Positions 15,613 through 22,876 of a stretch of DNA of 25,433 nt are shown here, one piece after another. The position numbers and the translations under genes were made by a program. Origin of the DNA: a virus; the IMG/VR virus record IMGVR_UViG_3300004231_000011, positions 1 to 25,433 of that record; one strand, written 5' to 3'. A model generated the notes under the pieces. That model was not told where the DNA came from. It worked only from the letters and a program-made list of their open reading frames with translations, and searched no databases. Each line of letters begins with the position of its first letter. Positions within the stretch are counted from its first letter, which is position 1.

Positions 15613-16560
15613 TCAGGCGACGGCGGCCGACCAGAGGAAGCCGAGGTCGTTGGCGGGCAGGACTTCCTTGACGGTGTCCACCAGCTGCACCACCTGGGCG
15701 CCGTCGGTGCCGACCTTCTCGTCGAACCAGTCGCGCACGCGCAGACCTCCGCCGCTCTCGGCCGTGAAGCCGAAGGTGGTGGCCGCCTGGGTGGTGGTGA
15801 CCGGCTCGGTGTAGATCGCCGCGGCGAACTTGCCCCAGCAGCGCGCGTAGCTGGGCGTGGCACCCTTCTTGGCACCGTTGACCCAGCCCTGACCGACGAT
15901 GACCTCCTGCACTTCGAGCAGGTCGGCCAGCTGCTGGCGGCTGACGACGCCCTGGCTGTTGAGGCCGGCACCGGTGCCGCGGATGGCTTCGAGGATGCGC
16001 GGGTGCTGGCGCAGCACCGTCCACACGGCCTGGCCGAACACCACCTTGTTGGGGCGCATGATCATGCCGTCGAAGGCCGTGAGCATGGCCGACAGCGGGT
16101 TGCTGTTGGTGTAGTCGCTCCACTGGGTGGTGCCCGACAGCGTGGCCTTGTTGGCTGCGGCGAAGTTGGCCGCGTTGAAGACGACGCCGGCGGCGCGCTG
16201 CTCGCGATCCAGCAGCACCAGGCGGCTGAGGTTCAGGCTGGCCATGCCCAACGGGTCGAACGGCGTGCCTTCGGCGTTGCGCACATCCTGCAGCGGGACG
16301 ATGTCCTTGAGGCCGTAGTCGACGGTGGAGTCGGTCACCTCGGTGCCGCCGAACTCGACCACATTGGCCTCGCTCTTGCGGCCGATCTTGGTGTCCGGGA
16401 CGGTGAAGGCCTCGTCCTTGTTCATCTTGAAATACTTGAACGAGTCCAGCGCGACAGGGATGCGCGGCAGCACCATGTCGGCGATCAGCTGCTCGTTGCG
16501 GTAGCTCAGCGCAACGGCGGTGAGCGCGGGGTTCAGCGGAAACGGGGCTTGGGTGGCCAT
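15613..16560 (-). CDS. Major capsid protein, HK97-type fold
   Basis: 315 aa, start ATG 16560 with AAAGGA about 10 nt upstream. N-terminal LTAVALSYRNEQLIADMVLP is followed by VALDSFKYFKMNKDEAFTVP and TVDYGLKDIVPLQDVRNA (about 80-97), typical of this capsid family. A central P-domain-like helix is followed by TAFDGMIMRPNKVVFG (about 165-180) and ILEAIRGTGAGLNS. The C-terminus has the A-domain strands (LRVRDWFDEKVGTDGAQVVQ, then KEVLPANDLGFLW). The gene follows protease/scaffold and cement genes. The protein forms the icosahedral shell. Confidence 0.93.
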   Translation of the reverse strand: MATQAPFPLNPALTAVALSYRNEQLIADMVLPRIPVALDSFKYFKMNKDEAFTVPDTKIGRKSEANVVEFGGTEVTDSTVDYGLKDIVPLQDVRNAEGTPFDPLGMASLNLSRLVLLDREQRAAGVVFNAANFAAANKATLSGTTQWSDYTNSNPLSAMLTAFDGMIMRPNKVVFGQAVWTVLRQHPRILEAIRGTGAGLNSQGVVSRQQLADLLEVQEVIVGQGWVNGAKKGATPSYARCWGKFAAAIYTEPVTTTQAATTFGFTAESGGGLRVRDWFDEKVGTDGAQVVQLVDTVKEVLPANDLGFLWSAAVA

Positions 16561-16608
16561 GATCAGGGGGTCCTTTCAGGGATTGGCGGAGGCGGCGGTG
16601 CCTGGGCG

Positions 16609-16989
16609 TCAGCCCTGGAACGAACCCGGCTCGATGCTGATGGGGATGATTTCGCCCGCTGCAGCAGCGGACGCCAGCGCGAGGCCGATGGTGCGCACGT
16701 TGGCGCCGGCGGAGGCCGCAGCGGTGATCACCCGGCCGCTGGCATCCACCGACAGCAGCGCGCCGCGGGTGATGGCGGCACCGGCTTCGGCATCGGCGAT
16801 GCCATCGAAGATGACCTCGACCCGAGCGCCGGCCGTGGCCTGACCCAGGTTGTCGGCCACGCCGATCAGGGCGTCGGTGGCGGCGGCGGCCTGGATGACG
16901 ACGCCGTCGGCGGTGCCAAACTTGACGGTGCGGTACGGGAGAACGGCCGCCTCGGCGACCAGCGACTTGGTGAGACCGGGGTTAGCCAT
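16609..16989 (-). CDS. Capsid cement / decoration protein (DUF2190-like)
   Basis: 126 aa from ATG 16989 (MANPGLTKSLVAEAAVLPYR); AAGGAG lies 8 nt upstream and the start overlaps the protease 3' end by 8 nt. A longer frame starts 9 codons upstream but lacks that ribosome-binding site. Motifs YRTVKFG (about 19-25), AATDALIGVADN (about 37-48) and VEVIFDGIADAEAGAAITRG (about 57-76) are those of DUF2190-type small beta proteins. They trimerise on the capsid surface and stabilise the expanded head. Position between protease and major capsid is the lambda gpD position. Confidence 0.85.
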   Translation of the reverse strand: MANPGLTKSLVAEAAVLPYRTVKFGTADGVVIQAAAATDALIGVADNLGQATAGARVEVIFDGIADAEAGAAITRGALLSVDASGRVITAAASAGANVRTIGLALASAAAAGEIIPISIEPGSFQG

Positions 16990-17476
16990 TGGCTTGCTCC
17001 TTGGTGACGATGGCAAGCGCCTGGACGGCGCTGATGGTGCGGCCGGCGGCGGAGGCCTCGGCTTGCTTCTTCACGATGGCGTCACGCAGGTCATGCGCCT
17101 TCGAGATGGGGGTGGCGACGGGCGCTGCGGCCATGGTGGTGGTGTCGTCGTCAGCGGTGCCGGTGGCATCGGCAGCCACCGGCGCGGGCCGGTCGGCCAG
17201 GATGTTGGCGGCACGACCCTGGTTGGCAGCGCGCTCGGCGCCGAGCACGGCCATCGCGGCCTCGGGCCCGGTGGTCTTGCCATCGAAGGCCAGCTGCTGG
17301 ACCAGGGCGGTGTGCCCCGGGTAGTCCTGCGCCATCACGGCCTGGATGCGCTCACGCTCGGCGGTGGCGCCGGCGGCCTGCAGGCAGGCAGCCAGGGTGG
17401 GGTGCTCGCTGGCCAGCGCGGCGCAGAAAGCAGCGGGGTCCAGGGCCAGTGCAGCCTCGGTGAGGATCTTCGACAT
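16982..17476 (-). CDS. Candidate nested in-frame scaffold protein (Nu3-like)
   Basis: An internal ATG at codon 323 of the protease (MSKILTEAALALDPAAFCAA) is preceded by AAGGAAA about 9 nt upstream. It would give a 164-aa product identical to the C-terminal domain of the protease. That domain is helical and charged with a low-complexity middle (DATGTADDDTTTMAAAPVA), as expected of a scaffold. Lambda and several relatives make scaffold from an internal start in the protease gene. Seen: start and ribosome-binding site. Inferred: separate expression. Confidence 0.5.
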   Translation of the reverse strand: MSKILTEAALALDPAAFCAALASEHPTLAACLQAAGATAERERIQAVMAQDYPGHTALVQQLAFDGKTTGPEAAMAVLGAERAANQGRAANILADRPAPVAADATGTADDDTTTMAAAPVATPISKAHDLRDAIVKKQAEASAAGRTISAVQALAIVTKEQANG

Positions 17477-18442
17477 GGGGGTGGTTTCCTTCAGGGGGGT
17501 GTCGGCGGCGTGCGCCTGGACGGTGGCGGCGGCCTGGGCCGACGGCAGGCCGCCCAGCGCGAACTGCGCGACGCGGCGGCGCGCGAAGTCGCCGGGCTTG
17601 GTGGCCAGCTGCTCGACCATGGCGTCGACGGTGGAGAAGCCGTCGGCCAGGCCGGCGGCAATGGCCTGGCGGCCGAGGAAGACGCGGCCATCGGCCATGT
17701 GATCGAGCACCTGGGCCGAGGTGACGCCGCGCGAGGCCGCCACGGCATCCACCAGCACGGTGTAGAGGTGGTCCATCTGGCCCTCTTGGTAGGCCAGCAT
17801 CTCGGGCGATGGCGCCTCGCCGTTGAGGGAGGCGCGCTTGTACTTCCCACGCACCAGCTCCATGGTGTTGGGGGCCTGCGGGTCCCAGCTCATGCGCTGG
17901 TAGACGCCGAGGCTGCCGACCTGGTCAGTCTCACCCTCGATGTAGACGGTGTTGGCTGCCGAGCCGACCCAGTAGGCAGCGCTGGCCATGGTGCCCTCGC
18001 TGACCGACACGGTGGGCTTGGCGTCAGCCAGCGCGCGCAGCGCCTCGGCGGCGGCCGGGATGCCGAGCACGTTGCCGCCCGGCGAATCCCAGGCGATGAC
18101 GGCCGACTGCACGCGGCTGTCGCCCTTCATGGCGCCGAACTGCCGGGCCAGCATCTGGGTGGACACGCCGCCGCTGATGTCGGTCATCATGTTGGCTTTG
18201 GGCGCCATGACACCGGACACCGACAGCACGGCCACACCACCCGGGCGCACTTCGTACTGCTGCTGGGCATTGGCCAGCGGCCGGCCCAGGCTGGCCTCGA
18301 CGGCCTGCAGGTCGATGGTTTCGCCGCGCAGGTGCAGCGCGTAGATGCGCTGGATCTCCGCCAGCGTCTCGGGCAGGACGGCCCAGGGGGCGGTCAGCAG
18401 CAGCTCGATGCGCTGGGGTTGGGGGCGGTGCTGGGATGGCAT
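16982..18442 (-). CDS. S49 family head maturation protease fused to scaffold domain
   Basis: 486 aa starting MPSQHRPQPQRIELLLTAPW at ATG 18442. The S49 core spans about 65-290: VAVLSVSGVMAP, then AVIAWDSPGGNVLG (about 115-127), then SEGTMASAAYWVGSAA with probable nucleophile Ser154, then DQVGSLGVYQ. The protease core and the helical C-terminal third (from about 323, Ala/Glu/Gln-rich) follow the lambda C-Nu3 plan: protease plus scaffold removed during prohead maturation. The ATG lies inside repeat copy 2 (18438-18495) with no clear Shine-Dalgarno. The same frame is open upstream, but its extension is the repeat-encoded peptide and antisense to the lipoprotein gene, so I do not use it. Confidence 0.92.
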   Translation of the reverse strand: MPSQHRPQPQRIELLLTAPWAVLPETLAEIQRIYALHLRGETIDLQAVEASLGRPLANAQQQYEVRPGGVAVLSVSGVMAPKANMMTDISGGVSTQMLARQFGAMKGDSRVQSAVIAWDSPGGNVLGIPAAAEALRALADAKPTVSVSEGTMASAAYWVGSAANTVYIEGETDQVGSLGVYQRMSWDPQAPNTMELVRGKYKRASLNGEAPSPEMLAYQEGQMDHLYTVLVDAVAASRGVTSAQVLDHMADGRVFLGRQAIAAGLADGFSTVDAMVEQLATKPGDFARRRVAQFALGGLPSAQAAATVQAHAADTPLKETTPMSKILTEAALALDPAAFCAALASEHPTLAACLQAAGATAERERIQAVMAQDYPGHTALVQQLAFDGKTTGPEAAMAVLGAERAANQGRAANILADRPAPVAADATGTADDDTTTMAAAPVATPISKAHDLRDAIVKKQAEASAAGRTISAVQALAIVTKEQANG

Positions 18443-18495
18443 GCGCCGGATGGTCGGCGCAAGGGGTGTCCCGCTTCTACCAAAAACGGGACAGG
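18438..18495. repeat. 58-bp double-hairpin repeat, copy 2
   Basis: It is identical to copy 1 at 55 of 58 positions, in the same orientation, 15,019 bp away. The first hairpin (TGCGCCG/CGGCGCA) is intact. The second retains a 7-bp core TGTCCCG/CGGGACA because CC to GG and G to A changes weaken its outer and inner pairs. The minus-strand protease ATG lies within the repeat, and the plus-strand lipoprotein begins 60 bp beyond its other end. The element therefore occupies the divergent intergenic region. Confidence 0.9.
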
Positions 18496-18517
18496 CCAGA
18501 TGGCCTGGCTGCAGAAT
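18488..18517 (+). promoter_or_regulatory. Weak candidate sigma-70 promoter for the lipoprotein
   Basis: GGGACA (18488-18493, 4/6 match to TTGACA) and CAGAAT (18512-18517, 4/6 match to TATAAT) are separated by 18 bp and lie 38 nt before the lipoprotein ATG. The -35 overlaps the right arm of the repeat hairpin. Matches this weak occur by chance; the main support is that a lone reverse-strand gene needs its own promoter. Confidence 0.3.
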
Positions 18518-18555
18518 CTGTGGCTTCAGGAAAACCACCTCAGCAGGGAGCTGTG

Positions 18556-19065
18556 ATGCACCGTCGAATCGTGTTCTGCGCCGCCGTGGCGCTCTTGTCA
18601 GCCTGCGCCACCGTTGCGCCGCCGCCAACATGGGCACCCGCCAGCAATGAGCGCGAGCACGAATACCTGCCCTTCCTGGAGCCCGGCAGCGCCAGCCTGA
18701 CGGGGCAGGCCTTTCTGGCCCAGCGCAATGGCCAGGTGGTGCATGCCGCTGGACGCGTGGTGACGCTGGATCCGGCCACCACCACGGGCACCGAGTGGTG
18801 GCGCAAGGCAGGCGCCTTCTGGGTGCAGCGCGGCCAGGTACCGCCGTCGCCAGCCTTCTTGAAGGCGCGGCGCACCACCACAGCGGATTCCACCGGCCGC
18901 TTCCGCTTCACTGACCTGCCCGCCGGGCGCTACTACCTGCAGACGTCGGTGACCTGGGAGGCCGGCGGCTACCTGCCGACGCAGGGCGGCCTGGTGGGCA
19001 GGCTGGTCGACGTGCAGGCCGGCAAGGCCACCGAAGTGGTGCTGAACGCCTTTGCAGAGCCGTGA
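18556..19065 (+). CDS. Outer-membrane-type lipoprotein with carboxypeptidase-regulatory-like domain; probable phage moron
   Basis: 169 aa from ATG 18556 with AGGGAG 5 nt upstream. The signal peptide MHRRIVFCAAVALLSAC carries the lipobox LSAC (Cys17); Ala at +2 favours the outer membrane. A segment EYLPFLEPGSASLTGQAFL leads into a beta domain. The C-terminal part TTTADSTGRFRFTDLPAGRY, then YLQTSV, is the typical carboxypeptidase-regulatory or prealbumin-like repeat end. It lies opposite to all surrounding late genes and ends 3 nt before the stop of the convergent Mor-like gene. A single reverse gene with its own control region inside a late operon is the moron pattern. It is probably expressed from the lysogen or early in infection and could change the host envelope (for example superinfection exclusion). 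Function is inferred, not known. Confidence 0.8.
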   Translation: MHRRIVFCAAVALLSACATVAPPPTWAPASNEREHEYLPFLEPGSASLTGQAFLAQRNGQVVHAAGRVVTLDPATTTGTEWWRKAGAFWVQRGQVPPSPAFLKARRTTTADSTGRFRFTDLPAGRYYLQTSVTWEAGGYLPTQGGLVGRLVDVQAGKATEVVLNAFAEP

Positions 19066-19068
19066 ACA

Positions 19069-19365
19069 TCAATCCGACACACGACCATCGGCTACGATGC
19101 GCTGCACTTGGCTCTTGCTGATGCAGTATTCCTTGGCGAGCGCCCGCAGGGCGATGCCGGCCCGTGCCGCATCACGGATGTCATCGTCGCGTTCATCCAG
19201 GGAGTTCCACCGCCTGGCCGCAAAGTAGACCCGCTCGCCGACGAACTCGCCGCAGATCAGCGCCGCAAATTCAGCAGCCTGGGCAGGGTCGCAGCCGTTG
19301 TCGGCCAGCACGCGCCGGATGGTGGCCAGGGGGCTGTCGTCGATCACGCGCCTGTCCGTGCTCAT
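19069..19365 (-). CDS. Mor-like helix-turn-helix protein
   Basis: 98 aa from ATG 19365 (MSTDRRVIDDSPLATIRRVL), overlapping the terminase stop by ATGA, with GGAG 8 nt upstream. It has the layout of the Mor transcription activator family C-terminal part: AAEFAALICGEFVGERVYFA (about 27-46), then a helix with RDDDIRDAARAGIALRALA, then KEYCISKSQVQRIVADGR as the recognition helix-turn-helix. A helical N-terminus would allow dimerisation. In Mu-type phages these proteins switch on middle or late genes. Encoding one within the packaging operon is unusual. A DNA-packaging accessory role is an alternative. Family assignment is tentative. Confidence 0.6.
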   Translation of the reverse strand: MSTDRRVIDDSPLATIRRVLADNGCDPAQAAEFAALICGEFVGERVYFAARRWNSLDERDDDIRDAARAGIALRALAKEYCISKSQVQRIVADGRVSD

Positions 19366-21464
19366 GCGGCTGCTCCACGCACGCGGCGACCGCGAGGCAG
19401 TGCCCACAGCGCCGCTGTCGGAATGTCGGGCGGGATGTCCACGGCGGGCGGCAGCACCACGAGGGGGCCGCCATTATCGACCTGCAAGGGACCGGGCGGC
19501 AGCGGCAGCGGCTCTATGGCTGGCATGCTGAACAGGTCGGCCGTCTGGGGGCACAGCGCCTCCTCGAGGCGGCGCCACTCGGCATCGGTGTACTGGTGGA
19601 GTTTCATGCGGGCGAATCCGAACTCGCAGATGACGGTGCAGTCGAGCACCTCGTTGCGGGTGTTGCTCTTGGGCTTCATCCAGCGCCAGACGATGCCGCG
19701 GGCGGTCTTCTGTTCGACCCGCTCTTCGGCGGTGAGCTGTGTGAAGAACTCGGCGGGCAGCTCGTGCGTCATGTGCATGTAGCCGGGGCCGGGCTGGGCG
19801 ACCCGCAGGCGGCTGTGGATCAGGTCCTTGACGGTGCCGGTGCCGATCTGCCAGAGCTTGACGCCGTCGCGCACCACCTGGCCATCGAGGTTGACGTCCT
19901 GCTTCTTGGGGGTGCCGGCCACGATGGGCTGGTAGTCGAGCGTGCTGCCGCGTGTGGCGTAGACGCGCCGTGCCTCGCGCAGCATGGCGTAGCGGTAGAC
20001 GGCATGGGTGAAGTGGCCGCCGGTGTCGACGCCCACGATGTCGATGGCCAGCGTCTGCCCGCCCTCATGCGGAAAGCGGGTGCCGAGGTAGGCATCGAGC
20101 TTGAGCCAGCTGTCCCACTGGCCGGGGTCGCAGGGCATGACCCGGTAGTCGATGGCCCACCGTTCATCGTCGCGGCCGGCAGCCCAAACCACCACCTCGA
20201 AGCGGTTGTCCTGCACGTCGACCCCGGCGGCCAGCACCATGCCGCCACGCGGCACCAGGCGCAGGCGGTAGGTCTCGGCCTTGGCGCGCTGCACCAGCAC
20301 GTCGGCGTTCGTCTTGGCACCTTCGAGCTTGAAGCTCTCACCCTTGGTGGTGTTGGTCCAGGTCTTCATCGCCGTGTGGTCACCGGCGCACAGCAGGGCA
20401 TGTGCCTCCAGGAACTCGGCCACGATGCTGGCCCAGGTGGCCTGGGGCGAGTAGGCGGTCCAGATGCGGAAGGCCACGGTGCGCGGGGTGGCCACCAGGC
20501 GACCATCCGGCGCGCGAAAGTTGCACTCGGCGTCGATCCAGGTGCCGTTGTCGCTGATCCAGCGCCCGAGGTGCCAGTGGGCTAGGTAGTCGGCCTGTGT
20601 CTCGCCCACGCCGCAGTGCTGGCAGATGTGCACCACGGTGGCCGCATCGCCGCTGACCCACTTGAAGCCATGCCTGGCCGTCTTGCCGCCCCACTCCAGC
20701 GCATGCTCTCGCCCGCAGTGGCTGCAGGGCACCTGGAAGCAGAACTGCAGCTCGGCCGCGTCGTACTCCTCGTCGATCAGGCTGAAGCCGGTGAGCTTGG
20801 GCGTGGAGCCCTTGATGTGCTTGGGGAACAGCGCACCCTCGAGCCGCTTCTTCGACAGCTTGGTCGGGCTGCCTTCCTTCTCGATGTCGCGGTCGAAGCC
20901 GTCCAGCTCGTCCAGGTAGACCACATCGGTGGTCAGGCGGCGGTAGTTCTTGGCCGCCTTGCCGCCGCGGATGTGCAGCTTGCTGCCGAGGAAGGACTTC
21001 TGCTGCAGCGTGTTGTCCTTGGACCGTCGCAGGAAGCTGGGCAGGACGCGCTGCATCGCGCCCACGTCGCGCAGCATCGTGTCGAGCTCGGTCTTGACCC
21101 AGTCGTCCGCGTCGTCGTCCGTCGGCTGGTAGACCACCTGGTTGCGGCGCTTGTGCTCGGCGAAGTAGCCGACGCAGGCCAGCAGCATCTTGGTGTAGCC
21201 GACCCGGGCCGACTTCTTGAAGGCCACCGACTCAATGTCGTCGTGGCCCATGCAGTCGAGGATGGCGCGCTGAAAGGGCCAGGTCTCCCAGCGCTGCTCG
21301 ACGTAGCTGCTCTCGGCCGACAGGTAGAAGTGCCGGTTTGCCCACTCGCTCGCCCGCATGGGCGCAGGTACTGCCAGGGCCTGCAGGCCGCGCTCGATGG
21401 ATGCGGCGATCTCCGCCTGAAGCTCCGGGCATGCATCCAGCACGGCCTGCAGGTCGTTGATCAT
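19362..21464 (-). CDS. Terminase large subunit, GpA family
   Basis: 700 aa, start ATG 21464 (ATGA overlap with the small subunit). The ATPase half has a Walker A variant KSARVGYTK (about 84-92) and Walker B VVYLDELDG (about 181-189). A zinc-ribbon-like insert carries CSHC and CQHC (Cys247/250 and 281/284). The nuclease half has AAGVDVQDNRFEVVVW and LAIDIVGVDTGG with acidic residues for metal binding. GpA family enzymes cut cos sites and drive DNA into proheads through the portal. Length is close to lambda gpA (641 aa) plus the typical proline-rich tail. It is followed by the Mor-like gene and not, as usual, by gpW and portal. Confidence 0.95.
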   Translation of the reverse strand: MINDLQAVLDACPELQAEIAASIERGLQALAVPAPMRASEWANRHFYLSAESSYVEQRWETWPFQRAILDCMGHDDIESVAFKKSARVGYTKMLLACVGYFAEHKRRNQVVYQPTDDDADDWVKTELDTMLRDVGAMQRVLPSFLRRSKDNTLQQKSFLGSKLHIRGGKAAKNYRRLTTDVVYLDELDGFDRDIEKEGSPTKLSKKRLEGALFPKHIKGSTPKLTGFSLIDEEYDAAELQFCFQVPCSHCGREHALEWGGKTARHGFKWVSGDAATVVHICQHCGVGETQADYLAHWHLGRWISDNGTWIDAECNFRAPDGRLVATPRTVAFRIWTAYSPQATWASIVAEFLEAHALLCAGDHTAMKTWTNTTKGESFKLEGAKTNADVLVQRAKAETYRLRLVPRGGMVLAAGVDVQDNRFEVVVWAAGRDDERWAIDYRVMPCDPGQWDSWLKLDAYLGTRFPHEGGQTLAIDIVGVDTGGHFTHAVYRYAMLREARRVYATRGSTLDYQPIVAGTPKKQDVNLDGQVVRDGVKLWQIGTGTVKDLIHSRLRVAQPGPGYMHMTHELPAEFFTQLTAEERVEQKTARGIVWRWMKPKSNTRNEVLDCTVICEFGFARMKLHQYTDAEWRRLEEALCPQTADLFSMPAIEPLPLPPGPLQVDNGGPLVVLPPAVDIPPDIPTAALWALPRGRRVRGAAA

Positions 21465-21931
21465 CGGTCGGCCTCGTCTTCATCGTCGGCCAGCTGGTCC
21501 AGCGAGATCTGCGCCGCCAGGTTGCGCGCCTTGGCAATCTCGCCGTCGATCAGGCGCAGCTGCTCCGACGTGACATCCGGCCAGCGCAGCCGGATGGCCG
21601 GGCCGATGGCCTCCAGCGTGCCGGCGATCTGGCGGCCGACCTTGGCCAGCACGATGGCGATGGTCTCGACGGGCGCGAACTCCTTGCGCTTGATGGCGTT
21701 GCGCATGGCGATCTCGATCCGCCGCTCGTTGTCCAGCGCGGCGCGGTTCTCGGCCAGCGTCCCGGCGCGCCCAGCCGCCTGCTCGCGCAGCTGCTCACAG
21801 TAGGCCCGCAGCCAGCTCGCGCCAGTGACGTTGTCGCGCAGCACACCTCGGCGCTTGAGATCGCTGACGGCCTGCTGGCTGATGCCCACCAGATCGGCGA
21901 ATTCGGTCTGGCTCAACAACCGGTCAAGCAC
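21461..21931 (-). CDS. Terminase small subunit, Nu1-like DNA-binding
   Basis: 156 aa, most likely starting at GTG 21931 (LDRLLSQTEFADLVGISQQA follows), with GGGGGG about 6 nt upstream. The N-terminal winged or HTH domain reads EFADLVGISQQAVSDLKRRG (about 10-29), as in Nu1 proteins that read cos DNA. The rest is helical with NERRIEIAMRNAIKRKEFAP (about 68-87), a common family motif, and a C-terminal acidic tail (DQLADDEDEADR) that probably binds the large subunit. It is translated as a pair with terL (ATGA). The non-coding gap just upstream would be the natural cos location. Confidence 0.9.
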   Translation of the reverse strand: MLDRLLSQTEFADLVGISQQAVSDLKRRGVLRDNVTGASWLRAYCEQLREQAAGRAGTLAENRAALDNERRIEIAMRNAIKRKEFAPVETIAIVLAKVGRQIAGTLEAIGPAIRLRWPDVTSEQLRLIDGEIAKARNLAAQISLDQLADDEDEADR

Positions 21932-22084
21932 CTACAACCCCCCATAGCAAACCCGTGACTAGCGCGCGTGCGGGCCTCGAATTACCCCTGCGAGCACCCC
22001 CGCCGGGAGGACCCATGGGGGGTGCCTGCCGATCGGTTCGGTCGTCTTCACCGCTGGCGCATGGTCGATCGATCACCTCACGCA
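21932..22084. other. Non-coding gap upstream of terminase, candidate cos region
   Basis: 153 bp without a plausible gene, flanked by the Z-like gene stop and the terS start. It contains an inverted repeat GCACCCCC/GGGGGTGC (21994-22001 and 22018-22025) around a GGGAGGACC core, and a GATCGATC palindrome near 22063-22070. A Nu1/GpA terminase pair implies a cos-packaging phage with cos close to terS, so this is the best place to look. The exact nick sites cannot be read from sequence alone, and a late promoter could also lie here. Confidence 0.35.
21994..22025. repeat. 8-bp inverted repeat in the pre-terminase gap
   Basis: GCACCCCC and GGGGGTGC face each other across 16 bp. It could be a terminase or regulator binding site, or an RNA hairpin in the terminase leader. 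In this GC-rich context an 8-bp pair is only modest evidence. Confidence 0.4.
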
Positions 22085-22876
22085 TCACCGTGACCCCGCC
22101 GAGAAGAAGGCACGGTTGATCGCTTCCACACTGGCCTTCAGGTGCTTCGGGAACTTGTCGCTGACGACCCTGTCGGCCAGGCCGAAGAAGTCGAACCGCT
22201 TGCTGTACGAAGTGCCCTTGACGAACAGCAGCACCGGCCGCACCGATGTGCCCCAGGCGTGCGTCGTCCGCTCCCAGATGCCGCGCGGCAGGTGCTGCGG
22301 CATCTCTGCCGCACGCCTGCCGGCACGCCCGGCACGGCGCCCGCCATTGCCCGCACTGGCAAAGTACGCCACCACCGCCCGCTTGGCCCTGCTCCGCTTG
22401 CTGCCGCTCGCGTTGCTGAAGTCGCCCGCCACCACTGCCGTGCGCAATTGGCTCAGGATCTTGACGATCTGCCCCCGGCTCATGTTGCCGTAGGGGTCCA
22501 GCTGCACTGCAGACCCGGGCACCGCGCGTTCATCGCTGCGCATGTAGCCCGTCATCCTCAGCCGTTGCTCGAACCGCTTCAACGGCCGGTTACCACCCTC
22601 GATCATCGGCAGCAGGTAGTGCTCAGGCCGGTTGCCGTCCTTCAGCCACACCCGCGCCTGCAGCCGGCTCTTGGTGGCCGACTGCATGAACAGCGCCCGG
22701 CTGGTGTACGGCGTCGGCTTGTCCACCACCGCGGCGATCTCGCGCGTCTCTGCCGCCTTCACGTCCTGGCCAGTCAGCGTCAGCGCGCGGGCCATCGCGT
22801 ACGGCCCGCCCTTGTCCACATCGTCCAGCGCCCTCAGCGCCTCCGACAGATCGACCCGCACCTTCAGCGTGAACAT
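22085..22876 (-). CDS. Phage minor structural protein, gpZ-like pattern
   Basis: 263 aa from ATG 22876 (MFTLKVRVDLSEALRALDDV) with a G-rich ribosome-binding site; the start overlaps the preceding gene by 13 nt. A helix with GGPYAMARALTLTGQDVKAA (about 23-42) and the following TREIAAVVDKPTPYTSRALF resemble the N-terminal part of gpZ-type minor tail proteins. A middle segment LLPMIEGGNRPLKRFEQRLR is followed by a basic low-complexity linker (GNGGRRAGRAGRRAAE). The C-terminus FDFFGLADRVVSDKFPKHLK, then helix ASVEAINRAFF, fits the end of such proteins. A role in tail completion is inferred. The location upstream of the terminase genes, away from all other tail genes, is odd. Confidence 0.6.
   Translation of the reverse strand: MFTLKVRVDLSEALRALDDVDKGGPYAMARALTLTGQDVKAAETREIAAVVDKPTPYTSRALFMQSATKSRLQARVWLKDGNRPEHYLLPMIEGGNRPLKRFEQRLRMTGYMRSDERAVPGSAVQLDPYGNMSRGQIVKILSQLRTAVVAGDFSNASGSKRSRAKRAVVAYFASAGNGGRRAGRAGRRAAEMPQHLPRGIWERTTHAWGTSVRPVLLFVKGTSYSKRFDFFGLADRVVSDKFPKHLKASVEAINRAFFSAGSR

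Noticed and set aside
14665-18556. Plus-strand open frames of 780 and 568 codons (14665-17007 and 16850-18556)
   Set aside because: Antisense shadows of the capsid, cement and protease genes, without recognisable motifs or ribosome-binding sites.
18438-18637. N-terminal extension of the protease through the repeat (start near 18637)
   Set aside because: The upstream part is encoded by the repeat and by antisense of the lipoprotein gene, has an Arg-rich shadow composition and no ribosome-binding site.
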